Assembly (NCBI GenBank): GCA_026388765.1 | Contig: JAPLJC010000093.1 | Location: 1 to 41,827, forward strand | Length of the DNA stretch: 41,827 nucleotides | Origin: Deltaproteobacteria bacterium | GTDB taxonomy: Bacteria > Desulfobacterota > Desulfobaccia > Desulfobaccales > 0-14-0-80-60-11 | Reading direction: 5' to 3' | In this document: piece by piece, positions 8,439 through 16,706 of the stretch | How positions within the stretch are numbered: the stretch's first letter is position 1 | How the letters are laid out: each line of letters begins with the position of its first letter | Translations under genes and position numbers: made by a program | The notes under the pieces: generated by a model | The model's database searches: none | The model's input: the letters and a program-made list of their open reading frames with translations, nothing else | What the model was told of the DNA's origin: nothing

Positions 8439-9695
8439 TTAATTTATCTGGCTTGTTTTAGTCAATTGCTCTTCTTGAATCCTGTTAAAAAGAATCTCCG
8501 CAGCCAGAAGATTTCCCTCGGCACTCCAGTGGGTGTCATTAATTCTATATAATTCTTTAGAAGCTGCAACTTTTTGAAAACTAGGCACCATATCTATAAA
8601 TTCTATATCATTTTGCCGACAAAAATCAGATAATAATTTATTTGGAAAATTTATATCCAGTGATTCACTTTCTAATTTATAAGTAACCCTTATTTTGTTT
8701 AGCAGTTTATCATCCACCTGAAATTGATCTGGGAATATTGCGATTAATAAACGAACATTCCTATCATTACACCAATCTCTTATCTTCAAGATTACATTAG
8801 CTTTTTTATTAATTAATTCAATAAATCGATGCTTATTCTTTTCCTGTATTATCCACGATCTGTCCCTTTCAATCTCCATAAATCTTTTCTCCGAAAACGT
8901 AGCTTCCTTTTCAATCGGTTTGTTTACTTCTTCCTTAGCCTTTTCTTTTCTATCCCACCAAATGATATAATTCCTGTAACTTAGCTGATATAACCACCAA
9001 TTTTTAAATTGACAGAGGTAAAAGAATTCCTGGAGGGGTTCGACACAGTCTTTAAGCCCATAAGACCCACGAAAGGTAACATTGAAATCCATGCGCGAAA
9101 AGTCATCCATAAAAAAGCCGACTATAACCAGGTCGGGCCGGAGCCGAGGACCGTACTTCCTTAAAATATGCCAGAAATATCCCGGCCCCGTTCCTTCCAT
9201 GCCGGCATTAATCACCTCGACGTTGCTCTGGCCGACTTTAAGAAACCAGTCCTGTAGGTAATCATGATAATTCTGGTGTGTCCAGGTCAAATTCCTGGCA
9301 AAGGAATCTCCCAACCCTAATATTCTGAAGGTCCCATCCGGCTTGTGGAACACCTTCTCATCTAGATACCCCCGTTTCTGGTAATCTGAAAACTCTCCAA
9401 GTATACTATTTTCTAATTTGAGAAATTGCGGCTGCCCAATACGTAAGTAAGATTCAAAGGCCAGAATCATTAGAAAAAATGACAATGATAGAATGATTAG
9501 ATTCTCAAGACACCGCTTAAAGCCTACATTATATCTACCCGGATACTTGCATACAAAAAAGCACAAAAGAAATATAACTACAATAAAAATTATAAATAGC
9601 GCAATATTAAAGAAAAAAGACAACAAACCTAACAATATAATAAATATAATAGTTTTTCTATCAAAAAAAGAACCTGAGGGATTCGTCACAGGCAA
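8439..9695 (-). CDS. Membrane-anchored SGNH/GDSL-like hydrolase
   Basis: 418-aa protein with two N-terminal membrane stretches (about 15-49 and 64-82), then a globular domain. GLGDSF (127-132) is the GDS nucleophile block with Ser131. NAGMEGTGP fits block II, and NDTHWS (Asp387, His389) fits block V. Where a GxND block is usual the sequence is FMDDF, so the oxyanion-hole Asn may be replaced. The family includes envelope polysaccharide esterases and acetyltransferase-linked domains. The gene is strongly AT-rich with different codon use from its neighbours, a sign of recent transfer. The TTG start at 9695 has CTGGAG six bases upstream. ispE starts 21 bases after its stop. Confidence 0.7.
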   Translation of the reverse strand: MPVTNPSGSFFDRKTIIFIILLGLLSFFFNIALFIIFIVVIFLLCFFVCKYPGRYNVGFKRCLENLIILSLSFFLMILAFESYLRIGQPQFLKLENSILGEFSDYQKRGYLDEKVFHKPDGTFRILGLGDSFARNLTWTHQNYHDYLQDWFLKVGQSNVEVINAGMEGTGPGYFWHILRKYGPRLRPDLVIVGFFMDDFSRMDFNVTFRGSYGLKDCVEPLQEFFYLCQFKNWWLYQLSYRNYIIWWDRKEKAKEEVNKPIEKEATFSEKRFMEIERDRSWIIQEKNKHRFIELINKKANVILKIRDWCNDRNVRLLIAIFPDQFQVDDKLLNKIRVTYKLESESLDINFPNKLLSDFCRQNDIEFIDMVPSFQKVAASKELYRINDTHWSAEGNLLAAEILFNRIQEEQLTKTSQIN

Positions 9696-9782
9696 AGTCT
9701 CCAGATAGGCAATCTTTAAAAATTATCAGCCCTTTTCCAAAAAGCTTGCCCGGGAAAGACTGCGGAGTTTAATACCAGAAAT

Positions 9783-10178
9783 TTAACCCACCTCCTTGAT
9801 GTACGCCATGCGCAGATCATAGAGCAGGTGGTCAAACAGGTTTTCTTCCTCCGAATCCAGATTGTTCCGGGTCTTTTCCCGGAGCACCCCCAAGAGGTCT
9901 ATGGTCTGTTTGGCCATGGGCAGGTCCTTTTCGGTCTTGCCTGTATTGGGGTCGGGAATGGCTCCCAATTGCATGAACGCGGTGGAACTCAGGGAGAAGA
10001 TGAGGGAAGAGAAGGTGATTTCCGGCCCGGCGGCTCCGGAGACAGCCTTCTGGGCCGCCTCTTTAAAGGCCTGCTCCTGGGGAGACCCGGCCTCCCGGGC
10101 TTCAGCCTTCTCTTCCTCGCTCAGCTGATGAAACCGCCGATCCTTAACGGTATAGCCTTTGTCTTCGGCATCTGGCAT
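9783..10178 (-). CDS. DUF1844 family protein
   Basis: 131-aa protein of unknown function. The C-terminal half carries the DUF1844 pattern: ITFSSLIFSLSSTAFMQLG, then GAIPDPNTGKTEKDL, then QTIDLLGVLREKTRNNL and a closing acidic helix. The N-terminal 50 residues are charged and probably disordered (FHQLSEEEKAEAREAG). It lies 30 bases after serA on the same strand, probably in the same operon. This small family is widespread in Deltaproteobacteria and Acidobacteria. No catalytic residues are evident. Confidence 0.85.
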   Translation of the reverse strand: MPDAEDKGYTVKDRRFHQLSEEEKAEAREAGSPQEQAFKEAAQKAVSGAAGPEITFSSLIFSLSSTAFMQLGAIPDPNTGKTEKDLPMAKQTIDLLGVLREKTRNNLDSEEENLFDHLLYDLRMAYIKEVG

Positions 10179-10208
10179 GTTGACCTCCGCGGTGAGGTTC
10201 TGGACCGG

Positions 10209-11792
10209 CTATAACTCCAATTGGATGGCTTCGGCCACGTGTTCCAGGGCCCGCACATCTTTGAGGCATTCCGGGGTCAACGGGGTGTCGGTGGTGAGCA
10301 GGATGATGTTTTGACCCCGCTCCCGTTCCTGGCCCACGGTCATCCGGGCGATATTGATCTTGTGCTTGCCGATGGTGCTGCCGATGGCGCCGATGACCCC
10401 CGGGCGATCAGTGTTGTAGATGAAAAGCATATGCCCCTCGGGGGTGGCCTCCAGGCGGAACTTATTGATCCGCACCAATCTCGGCTCATATTTGCCGAAG
10501 ATGGTGCCGGCCACGGTGTTCTCTTCGTTATTGGCCCGCACTGTCAGGCGGATCAGGGTTGAGAAGTCCTCCGTCGAGGCCACTTTCTCCTCACTGATGT
10601 GGATCCCCCGGGCCGCGGCCATGGCCGGGGCGTTGACGTAATTCACTTCGTCGTGCATCACCGGTTGGAGCAGCCCCTTGAGCAGGGAGTGGGTCAAAGG
10701 CTTGGTATCCAGTTGAGAGACTTCGCCGACATAGGCGATGGCCACCGAAGAGATGGCGCCCTCGGTCATTTGGGCCTGGAAGGCCCCCAGGGCCTCGGCC
10801 AGGGTGAGGTAGGGCTTCAGCTTGACCATGGTCTCCTGGCTCACCGATGGGGCGTTCACCGAGTTTTTGATGGTGCCGTAGAGCAGCAGTTCCACGATCT
10901 GCTCGCAGACGGCCACCGCTACGTTGGCCTGGGCCTCTTCGGTGGAGGCCCCCAGGTGCGGGGTGCAGATGACGTTAGGCTGCTCGCGCAACGGAAAATC
11001 GGCGCCCGGCGGCTCCGTTTCATAGACGTCCAGGGCGGCGCCGGCCACCTTGCCGGCTTTTAGGGCCTCCAACAGGGCCTCTTCGTCGATGAGGCCGCCC
11101 CGGGCGCAGTTGATGATGCGCACCCCGGGCTTCATCTTCTTGAAGGCCTCCCGGTTCAGGAGTTTGGCCGTGTCCTTGGTTTTGGGAGTGTGCAGGGTGA
11201 TGAAATCGGAGCGGGCCATGAGTTCATCCAGGGAGGCCAGTTCCACCCCCAGATTAGCGGCCACTTCCTGGGTGATGAAGGGATCGTAAGCCAAAACCCG
11301 CATCCTCAGGCCCAGGGCCCGTTCGGCCACCACGGTGCCGATCCGCCCCATGCCGATGATCCCCAGGGTCTTGTTGAACAGCTCGGTGCCCTGAAACTTT
11401 TTCTTCTCCCATTTGCCCTCGCGCATGGACTGGCTCGCCTGGGGAATGTTGCGGGCCAGGGCCATCATCAGGGATAGGGCGTGCTCCCCGGTGGTAATGG
11501 TATTGCCCCCGGGGGTATTCATCACCACAATGCCGGCCTTGCTGGCCGCGGGGATGTCCACGTTGTCCAGGCCGGTGCCGGCCCGGCCCACCACCTTCAG
11601 ACGGGGAGCGGCGGCGATGAGTTCCGCCGTCACTTTGGTGGCGCTGCGGATCACCAGAGCGTCGGCGTCCTTGATGACTTCCTTCAGCTCCTCGGGTTTC
11701 ATGCCCGGCCGGTTCACCACCTCGATGTTGGGCTGGGCCTCCAGGACCGCAACCCCGGCTTCGTGAAGGTTGTCGCTGATGAGGACCTTCAT
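10209..11792 (-). CDS. serA: D-3-phosphoglycerate dehydrogenase
   Basis: 527-aa first enzyme of serine synthesis, oxidising 3-phosphoglycerate with NAD. The order is the substrate/nucleotide domains with VGRAGTGLDNVD, the dinucleotide loop GIIGMGRIGTVVAER and the catalytic His in CTPHLGAST, then an intervening ASB domain (about 320-440) and a C-terminal ACT domain (GVIGAIGSTIGKHKINIARM). The length matches the long, ACT-bearing type 1 enzyme, probably serine-regulated. Its ATG overlaps the aminotransferase stop in an ATGA, so the two consecutive serine-pathway steps are coupled. Confidence 0.97.
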   Translation of the reverse strand: MKVLISDNLHEAGVAVLEAQPNIEVVNRPGMKPEELKEVIKDADALVIRSATKVTAELIAAAPRLKVVGRAGTGLDNVDIPAASKAGIVVMNTPGGNTITTGEHALSLMMALARNIPQASQSMREGKWEKKKFQGTELFNKTLGIIGMGRIGTVVAERALGLRMRVLAYDPFITQEVAANLGVELASLDELMARSDFITLHTPKTKDTAKLLNREAFKKMKPGVRIINCARGGLIDEEALLEALKAGKVAGAALDVYETEPPGADFPLREQPNVICTPHLGASTEEAQANVAVAVCEQIVELLLYGTIKNSVNAPSVSQETMVKLKPYLTLAEALGAFQAQMTEGAISSVAIAYVGEVSQLDTKPLTHSLLKGLLQPVMHDEVNYVNAPAMAAARGIHISEEKVASTEDFSTLIRLTVRANNEENTVAGTIFGKYEPRLVRINKFRLEATPEGHMLFIYNTDRPGVIGAIGSTIGKHKINIARMTVGQERERGQNIILLTTDTPLTPECLKDVRALEHVAEAIQLEL

Positions 11793-12928
11793 ACTGCTGC
11801 CTCCTTGCTCAAGATCTCCTGGGCGGCCTTCAGTCCCACGCCCGGCGCCACTTTATACCCCAACTGATTGAAGACCTCTTCCAGGCCGCCGATGGTGCCC
11901 AGCAGGTCCACCGTGTCGATGAAGCCCATGTGGGCGATGCGGATGATTTTGCCCTTGGCCTGTGCCTGGCCGCCGGCGATCCAGATACCCTTTTTCCGCA
12001 GTTCGGCCACCACCTTCTGGCCGTCCACCGGTGTCTCCACCGCGGTGAGGACGTCCGAGGGATTATCCTTGGAATAAAGCTTAAGCCCCATGGCCTTCAT
12101 GGCTGCCTTGGTGGCCAGGGACAGCCGCCGGTTGTGGGCGAAGATCTTTTCGAGCCCCACCTGGCGGATCTTGGTCAGCACTTCCCGCAGGCCCAGGATC
12201 AGGGACACCGGCGAGGTATAGGGCGTCTGGTTCTTGTCGGCGGATTTCAGCGCCTTGGCAAAATCGAAGTAGTATTTGGGCAGCTTGGAGGTCTTAACGA
12301 ACTCCCAGGCCTTGGGGGAGAGCGCCACAAAGGCCAACCCAGGCGGCAGCATCATGGCCTTCTGCGAACCGGCCACCAGGACGTCGATGCCCCATTTATC
12401 CATGGGCATCGGCACGCCGCCCAGGGCCGAAATGGCGTCCACCACCAGGATGGTGCCGGGCCGGGCCTTGGTCACCGCGGCCAGTTCCTGCACCGGGTGC
12501 TGCACCGCGGTGGAGGTCTCATTGGCCTGGACGAAGACTGCCTTGATGGCCGGGTTGGCGTCCAGCATCTTGGCCACGGCCTTGGGGTCGACCGCATGGC
12601 CCCATTCCACTGCCAGCCGCTCCACCTTGACCCCGTAAACGTTGCACAATTCGGTCCAGCGTTCGCCGAATTTCCCGCCGTCGATCACCAGGGCCGTGTC
12701 GCCGGCGCTCAAGGTATTGATTACCGCCCCTTCCATGGCGCCGGTGCCGGTGGCGGCAAAGATCAGCACTTCCTGCTCCGTCTGGAACAGGTATTTTAAG
12801 TCCTCCCGCACCTTACCCAGGATCTCCATGAACTGGGGGGACCGGTGATGAATTATGGGCTGGGCCATGGCCAGTTGGGTTTCCGGGGCCACCGGGGTCG
12901 GGCCCGGAGTCATCAGATACATTTTCAT
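11789..12928 (-). CDS. Class V PLP aminotransferase (phosphoserine/alanine-glyoxylate type)
   Basis: About 379-aa fold-type I aminotransferase of the AGXT/SerC-like class V group. LMTPGPTPV opens the family. ATGTGAMEG binds the cofactor phosphate, VDAISALGG carries the pyridine-N aspartate, and the Schiff-base lysine is in AGSQKAMMLPPG. Overlap with serA suggests a role in serine synthesis (3-phosphohydroxypyruvate to phosphoserine) or serine-glyoxylate exchange; sequence alone does not decide which. I chose the ATG at 12928, with AAGGTG six bases upstream. A GTG at 12937 is also possible. Confidence 0.93.
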   Translation of the reverse strand: MKMYLMTPGPTPVAPETQLAMAQPIIHHRSPQFMEILGKVREDLKYLFQTEQEVLIFAATGTGAMEGAVINTLSAGDTALVIDGGKFGERWTELCNVYGVKVERLAVEWGHAVDPKAVAKMLDANPAIKAVFVQANETSTAVQHPVQELAAVTKARPGTILVVDAISALGGVPMPMDKWGIDVLVAGSQKAMMLPPGLAFVALSPKAWEFVKTSKLPKYYFDFAKALKSADKNQTPYTSPVSLILGLREVLTKIRQVGLEKIFAHNRRLSLATKAAMKAMGLKLYSKDNPSDVLTAVETPVDGQKVVAELRKKGIWIAGGQAQAKGKIIRIAHMGFIDTVDLLGTIGGLEEVFNQLGYKVAPGVGLKAAQEILSKEAAV

Positions 12929-12992
12929 CTTTCGCACCTTACCTTCTTCGTATATTTTTCACGGGACTTTGGTGAACAATCTGGAATGTATA

Positions 12993-13021
12993 AGTTTATT
13001 TTCTCTGCCCTCCACTGTCAA
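12993..13021 (-). promoter_or_regulatory. Sigma-70 promoter for the aminotransferase-serA operon
   Basis: On the minus strand TTGACA (13016-13021) and TAAACT (12993-12998) are separated by exactly 17 bases. A leader of about 57 bases would precede the aminotransferase start. The -35 box is perfect. Confidence 0.65.
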
Positions 13022-13237
13022 GTCTCCCGCTTACCGGTAGTGAAAAAAAGCACTAATCCAGGCAGATTGGCAATTATCAAACAGTTTCGTGCTTTTTATC
13101 AACTTTTTAAAGTTAAGGATAACGGTAATTCATCGGTGGCTTACTCTCCTTTCAGCCATGGGTTAGAAATCCCAATTAGCCAAATGCACCCTTGCTTATC
13201 TGCTATGCCAGTATTTTTTAATAATTATAATTATATA

Positions 13238-13266
13238 TTGAACTTTTTGATAAAGTTTACTACGCT
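13238..13266 (+). promoter_or_regulatory. Possible promoter for the response-regulator gene
   Basis: TTGAAC (13238-13243), a 17-base spacer and TACGCT (13261-13266) lie at the end of an AT-rich stretch. Transcription would begin near 13273, at the edge of the structured leader that follows. The -10 box is weak (3 of 6). The rest of the 13022-13237 gap holds nothing I can name. Confidence 0.4.
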
Positions 13267-13269
13267 ATG

Positions 13270-13355
13270 TCCTAAGCCGCCTGCGGCAAGAGGGCCTAAG
13301 AAATTAGCCGCAAGCCGCGGTGATGACTCCTATATGAAACCGGGTTTCTTCGCTG
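13270..13355 (+). ncRNA. Structured leader resembling a class I cyclic-di-GMP riboswitch (GEMM)
   Basis: Three parts are reminiscent of GEMM-I. First, a stem GGC/GCC encloses the short helix CTAA-GAAA-TTAG with a GAAA tetraloop and an internal CCGCAA strand (13292-13316), like the GNRA-capped arm with its GCAAAGCC strand. Second, a CTAT-containing arm (13317-13335) stands where the tetraloop-receptor arm lies. Third, the closing GAAACCGGGTTTC (13337-13349) mimics the usual GGUAGCCGGGUUACC hairpin. The internal loop is shorter than the consensus and the outer P1 stem is unclear, so this may be a variant or a chance likeness. A GCCG-CCTG-CGGC hairpin precedes it. The response-regulator ATG follows 24 bases later. 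Confidence 0.38.
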
Positions 13356-13379
13356 GGGACCGGCTTTGAGTGAGAAAAT

Positions 13380-14036
13380 ATGACAACCAAGATCAGGGTC
13401 TTAATTGCCGATGATCATCAGATCGTGCGGGATGGTCTCCGATCTTTGCTGGAAAATGAACCGGACCTGGAGATAATCGCCACCGTTGGGGATGGCCGGG
13501 CCACGGTTAAGTTGGTGGAGGAATTACAGCCGGATGTAGTCATCATGGATATAAGTATGCCCGGGCTAAACGGCATTGAGGCCACGCGCAAGATCACCCG
13601 CGACTTTCCCAACATCAAGATTATTGCTCTTTCCATGCACGATGACGGGCGCTTTGTGATAAACATGCTCAAGGCCGGCGCCTCTGGTTATTTACTTAAA
13701 GATTGCGCCTTTAAAGAATTGGCCAAGGCGATCCAGGTAGTCGTCAGGGCAGGCAAGTCCTACCTTAGCCCCGATATCACTGATGTCGTGGTCGCCAGCT
13801 ATGTTACGGGGCAGTCTGGGCCCGAACCATTAATTTATACCATACTCACTCCTAGAGAACGTGAGGTGCTGCAACTTGTCGTTGAAGGCAAAACTTCCAG
13901 CCAAATTGCCGAAATTTTATATATCAGTGCAAAAACTGTGGAGACTCATCGGACCCAATTGATGCACAAATTGAAAATAAGTAACATTGCCGATCTGACC
14001 AAATATGCTATCAAGGAAGGAATCACCTCAGCATGA
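13380..14036 (+). CDS. NarL/FixJ-type response regulator
   Basis: 218-aa DNA-binding response regulator. The receiver domain covers residues 5-122 with acidic pocket D11/D12, phospho-acceptor D57 (VIMDISMPG) and K107. The LuxR-type helix-turn-helix spans about 154-210 (LTPREREVLQLV, SSQIAEILYISAKTVETHR). No kinase gene adjoins it. A HisKA_3-type kinase, the class that pairs with NarL regulators, is encoded on the opposite strand at 16780-19050. The gene stands alone behind its own promoter and a structured leader. The ribosome site (GAGTGAG) is weak. Confidence 0.95.
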   Translation: MTTKIRVLIADDHQIVRDGLRSLLENEPDLEIIATVGDGRATVKLVEELQPDVVIMDISMPGLNGIEATRKITRDFPNIKIIALSMHDDGRFVINMLKAGASGYLLKDCAFKELAKAIQVVVRAGKSYLSPDITDVVVASYVTGQSGPEPLIYTILTPREREVLQLVVEGKTSSQIAEILYISAKTVETHRTQLMHKLKISNIADLTKYAIKEGITSA

Positions 14037-14200
14037 ATTAGATTTCTGTAAACCAAAATTCTCCAATGTGAGGCAGCCTAAGACGTTTTCCTGATGACCG
14101 CTCCAAACCGCCTGTCTTCCCACCAACTTTGCTTGTGGCCCATTACCATTCCGCATTTTAGCTAATTCCTCCCGCGGCTCGATTGTGACCGCCGCGGGGA

Positions 14201-14229
14201 TTGCTGGATTCACCGCACCTTAGTATAAT
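14201..14229 (+). promoter_or_regulatory. Sigma-70 promoter for the lipoprotein gene
   Basis: TTGCTG (14201-14206), a 17-base spacer and a perfect TATAAT (14224-14229) lie upstream of the lipoprotein gene, leaving a leader of about 68 bases. The preceding sequence from 14037 has no gene that I can support. Confidence 0.6.
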
Positions 14230-14303
14230 CCTACCGATGAGGCTCCCGACTTATAATAGTTATGGGGATCCCCTGGGGACATCTTAGTCAAGAGGAGCGC
14301 CTG

Positions 14304-14726
14304 ATGACCAACTGCCGGAAGGTTGAATTTTACGGAGCATTCTTTTTAGTCTTATGCACCTTGTTTTTCAGCGCTTGCGCCGGGGGGCAGGGCACCCAGC
14401 ACCTCGTGGTGACGGAATATGTTCTTACCGACGCCGGCTTCAAGGCCTGGGAAGTGAATGATACCACCCCCAAGAGACAGGCGATGCTGGATGCCATCCC
14501 CAGGGGAAAAATTACTACCTTCAGTGGCGATGGCGAAGTTTACCACGTTTACGCCGATGAGGGCTCCAAAACCTTATATGTCGGGGATGAGGCTGCTTAT
14601 CAAAAGTATCTCTCCCTGGCCAAAGGCAGGCAACTTTGTGAGAGGGTGGACGCCCCGAACTCGGTGGCCTTTTGGTCCTGTTTTGATGACGTAAAACAAC
14701 CCGGCGGCGGTCAAGGCAGGAAATAG
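14304..14726 (+). CDS. Putative lipoprotein, 140 aa
   Basis: Small exported protein of unknown function. From the ATG at 14304 (AGGAG eight bases upstream) it has a basic start (TNCRK), a hydrophobic core FFLVLCTLFF and the lipobox-like FSAC, so Cys25 would be lipidated. The mature part of about 115 residues holds two cysteines in its C-terminal third (LCERVD, WSCFDD), which may form a disulfide. It ends in a Gly/Gln/Lys tail. An earlier in-frame ATG at 14262 lacks a ribosome site and would spoil the signal peptide. I recognise no family. Confidence 0.8.
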   Translation: MTNCRKVEFYGAFFLVLCTLFFSACAGGQGTQHLVVTEYVLTDAGFKAWEVNDTTPKRQAMLDAIPRGKITTFSGDGEVYHVYADEGSKTLYVGDEAAYQKYLSLAKGRQLCERVDAPNSVAFWSCFDDVKQPGGGQGRK

Positions 14727-14752
14727 AATTCTCCTTGCCGAGGCGGCCCCAA

Positions 14753-14781
14753 TTGACATTCCCCGGAAAACCGGGTAGAAT
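14753..14781 (+). promoter_or_regulatory. Strong sigma-70 promoter
   Basis: TTGACA (14753-14758), exactly 17 bases, then TAGAAT (14776-14781): a perfect -35 box and a 5-of-6 -10 box. It lies 28 bases before the TTG start at 14810 and supports that start over any upstream one, because transcription would begin near 14788. Confidence 0.78.
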
Positions 14782-14809
14782 TCCGGCCAATACCGGAAAG
14801 GAAACACCA

Positions 14810-15169
14810 TTGGCGGAACGTTGGCAATTTCTCCTCTTTCGCCAGGAAGCCCGCTCCCGTCGCCTGATCCTGGAAGGCCAGGCTCAACCCCCGTACGAGC
14901 GTCCTTATCACGATCCCCTCTTCTTTTACGCGGTGATGGGCCCCGATTTCCTCTCCCTGGAAGTGAGCCGGGATTTTGACGGAGAGCGCCTGTTAGAGTA
15001 CTTTACCGGGCTGCTGGGGGAACCTCAGGAGCCGCCCCGCATTCAGGTGGGCGGCAGTCAGATTGACGAAGAAGGCGCCCTGCTCCTGGTGGAATGGCGC
15101 TTCCCCGCGGCCGGGCGGGCCGAGATGATCCGGCGCCTAAGCGATATCCTGGGCCAGCCGCTGGGATAA
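14810..15169 (+). CDS. Hypothetical protein, 119 aa
   Basis: I do not recognise the family. The start is taken as TTG at 14810, with AAAGGA nine bases upstream and a strong promoter just before it. The protein is soluble, with no cysteine or signal peptide. Its central layout, FLSLEVSRDFDGERLL then GLLGEP then LLLVEWRFPA, resembles the 123-aa protein encoded at 16321 on the far side of the metallo-beta-lactamase gene. The two may be distant paralogues. Repeat element 2 begins 1 base after its stop. Confidence 0.65.
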   Translation: MAERWQFLLFRQEARSRRLILEGQAQPPYERPYHDPLFFYAVMGPDFLSLEVSRDFDGERLLEYFTGLLGEPQEPPRIQVGGSQIDEEGALLLVEWRFPAAGRAEMIRRLSDILGQPLG

Positions 15170-15170
15170 G

Positions 15171-15305
15171 TAGCTTTCAGCGTTTAGCTTTCAGTTATCA
15201 GCTAGCAGCGCAGCCAATTATAGGCTGAAACGAAGACGGAAGACCGAAGACGGGAGACCGGGGCCAAAAACTGCTCCGGTCTTCCGTCCCCCGTCTCCGG
15301 TCCCC
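15171..15305. repeat. Heptamer inverted-array element 2
   Basis: Two 7-bp-period families lie together. An AGC-type array (TAGCTTT, CAGCGTT, TAGCTTT, CAGTTAT, CAGCTAG) occupies 15171-15205. It is followed by GAAGACG, GAAGACC, GAAGACG, GGAGACC (15232-15259) and its inverted partner GGTCTTC, CGTCCCC, CGTCTCC, GGTCCCC (15278-15305). The last two arms can pair into a stem of nearly 30 bases around an AAAAACTG loop. The ribosome site of the next gene starts directly after the element. Confidence 0.8.
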
Positions 15306-15317
15306 TCAGGAGGAGTA

Positions 15318-16313
15318 ATGATCCACTTAGGTGAATACGACCCCAGGCTGGAAGGCATCTGGTGGGTTGAAGAAGCGGGCATGAGCTGCAACGTCTATGT
15401 CCTCAACGAAGGCCGCACCCTGATCGACGCCGGCAACTTCTACGGCCTGCTCAATGAATTGAGCCAGGTCTTCGATATCTCCCTCCTGGAACAGCTTTTC
15501 GTCACCCATTGCCACTTCGATCACGTGGGGGGTATGGGGGAGCTCTTCGACTGGTGCAACCCCAAGGTCTATGGGCACATCGACACCCTGCCCTTCATCA
15601 ATTTTAGTGGCGTGCCCTTCATGAAGATCATGGAAAAGGCCGGCCGCGCCGACCAGGTGGTGATCCTCCGGGGCGGCGAGTGTCTCCAGGCGGGACCGCA
15701 TTCCCTGGAAGTGCTGCACACCCCGGGCCACACCGCCGGCGACATCTGCCTCTATGAACGCCAAAACCGGATCCTCTTTTCCGGGGACACGGTCTTTCCC
15801 AGCACCCCTACCGAGAACATCCTCTCCGATGCCGACAAGCGACTGGGAAACAAGGAACAGATCATCGCCTCCCTCGGCAGCCTGGTGTCTTACGAGGTGG
15901 ACTTCTTACTGCCGGGACATGGGGTGCCCGCCTTCTCCGATGGCGACGCCCACATACTCAATGCCTATCTGGAAACCCGCAAGGCGCAACAGGAGGAGGA
16001 CCAGCGCCGGCCCTACCTGGACGCCGCCCGGATGCTGGCCGAGGCCGGCCGGCCGGAAAAGGCCCTGGAATGCTACAACCTCGCCCTGCAACTCGACCCC
16101 GGCAGCGTCGAGGCCCTGGTCTATAAAGGGACTACCCTCGTGGAGCTACAGCACTACGACGAAGCGTTAATCTGTTTTGACAAGATCCTGAAATACGCCC
16201 CGGACCTGGATGAAGCCCTGTCTGGCAAAGGCTTCGCCCTGCTGGGACTGGGGCGGGTCGAGGAGGCCCTGAAACTCCCCGGCTTTGCCGCCCGCCTGAA
16301 ACAGATGCTCTAG
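15318..16313 (+). CDS. Metallo-beta-lactamase-fold hydrolase with C-terminal TPR repeats
   Basis: 331-aa two-domain protein. Residues 1-220 are an MBL-fold hydrolase with the metal motif HCHFDH (64-69), His138 (HTPGHTAGD), Asp157 (FSGDTVF) and His201 (LPGHGVP), which is a complete dinuclear site. Residues 232-331 form about three tetratricopeptide repeats (ALECYNLALQLDP, ALICFDKILKYAP), which suggests a partner-binding platform. The substrate is unknown; glyoxalase II-like or other thioester hydrolases have this layout. An AGGAGGAG ribosome site sets the start. The 123-aa gene follows after 7 bases. Confidence 0.9.
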   Translation: MIHLGEYDPRLEGIWWVEEAGMSCNVYVLNEGRTLIDAGNFYGLLNELSQVFDISLLEQLFVTHCHFDHVGGMGELFDWCNPKVYGHIDTLPFINFSGVPFMKIMEKAGRADQVVILRGGECLQAGPHSLEVLHTPGHTAGDICLYERQNRILFSGDTVFPSTPTENILSDADKRLGNKEQIIASLGSLVSYEVDFLLPGHGVPAFSDGDAHILNAYLETRKAQQEEDQRRPYLDAARMLAEAGRPEKALECYNLALQLDPGSVEALVYKGTTLVELQHYDEALICFDKILKYAPDLDEALSGKGFALLGLGRVEEALKLPGFAARLKQML

Positions 16314-16320
16314 GTGTCGC

Positions 16321-16692
16321 ATGTCACCAAACTGGGAAATAATCCTCGACCATCAGGAACAACGTCGCAAGGTCTCGACCATTGACGGGCGGGCCCGCGC
16401 CGCCGGCGCCGTAGAGGACGCCGAGGAAGTGGAATTCTCCCTGACCCTGTTTGCCGACCAGGTCTCCCTGAATTTGCCCGCCTCCACCCTGGGCCGGGAA
16501 TTCATCGCCGACCTCACCGCCATCCTGGGCCCCCCCAAACTGGAACCCACCGTCAAGTGCAGTTGCTCTTGGGGTCAGGGCATCATGGGGGCCATGCTCA
16601 TCGTCCTGTGGGACCTGGCGGCCCCAACCGCCTCCCAACAGCTCCAGGACCTGCGCACCTTCCTGGAGAGCCCCCCGGCTGGCGCCAAATAA
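16321..16692 (+). CDS. Hypothetical protein, 123 aa
   Basis: Unknown family. The middle, VSLNLPASTLGREF then AILGPP then MLIVLWDLAAP, follows the same order of hydrophobic blocks as the 119-aa protein at 14810. It holds two cysteines (VKCSCSW, CxC). It has no signal peptide, and the short hydrophobic patch IMGAMLIVLW is too short to be a sure membrane helix. The start ATG lies 7 bases after the MBL gene's stop, with no clear ribosome site, so translation probably depends on coupling. Confidence 0.68.
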   Translation: MSPNWEIILDHQEQRRKVSTIDGRARAAGAVEDAEEVEFSLTLFADQVSLNLPASTLGREFIADLTAILGPPKLEPTVKCSCSWGQGIMGAMLIVLWDLAAPTASQQLQDLRTFLESPPAGAK

Positions 16693-16706
16693 CCCTGGCT
16701 CAGGCC

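Noticed and set aside
12845-13369. 174-residue plus-strand frame running from the aminotransferase 5' end through the intergenic region
   Set aside because: The beginning is antisense to the aminotransferase and the rest is AT-rich promoter and leader sequence; no ribosome site or recognisable motif.
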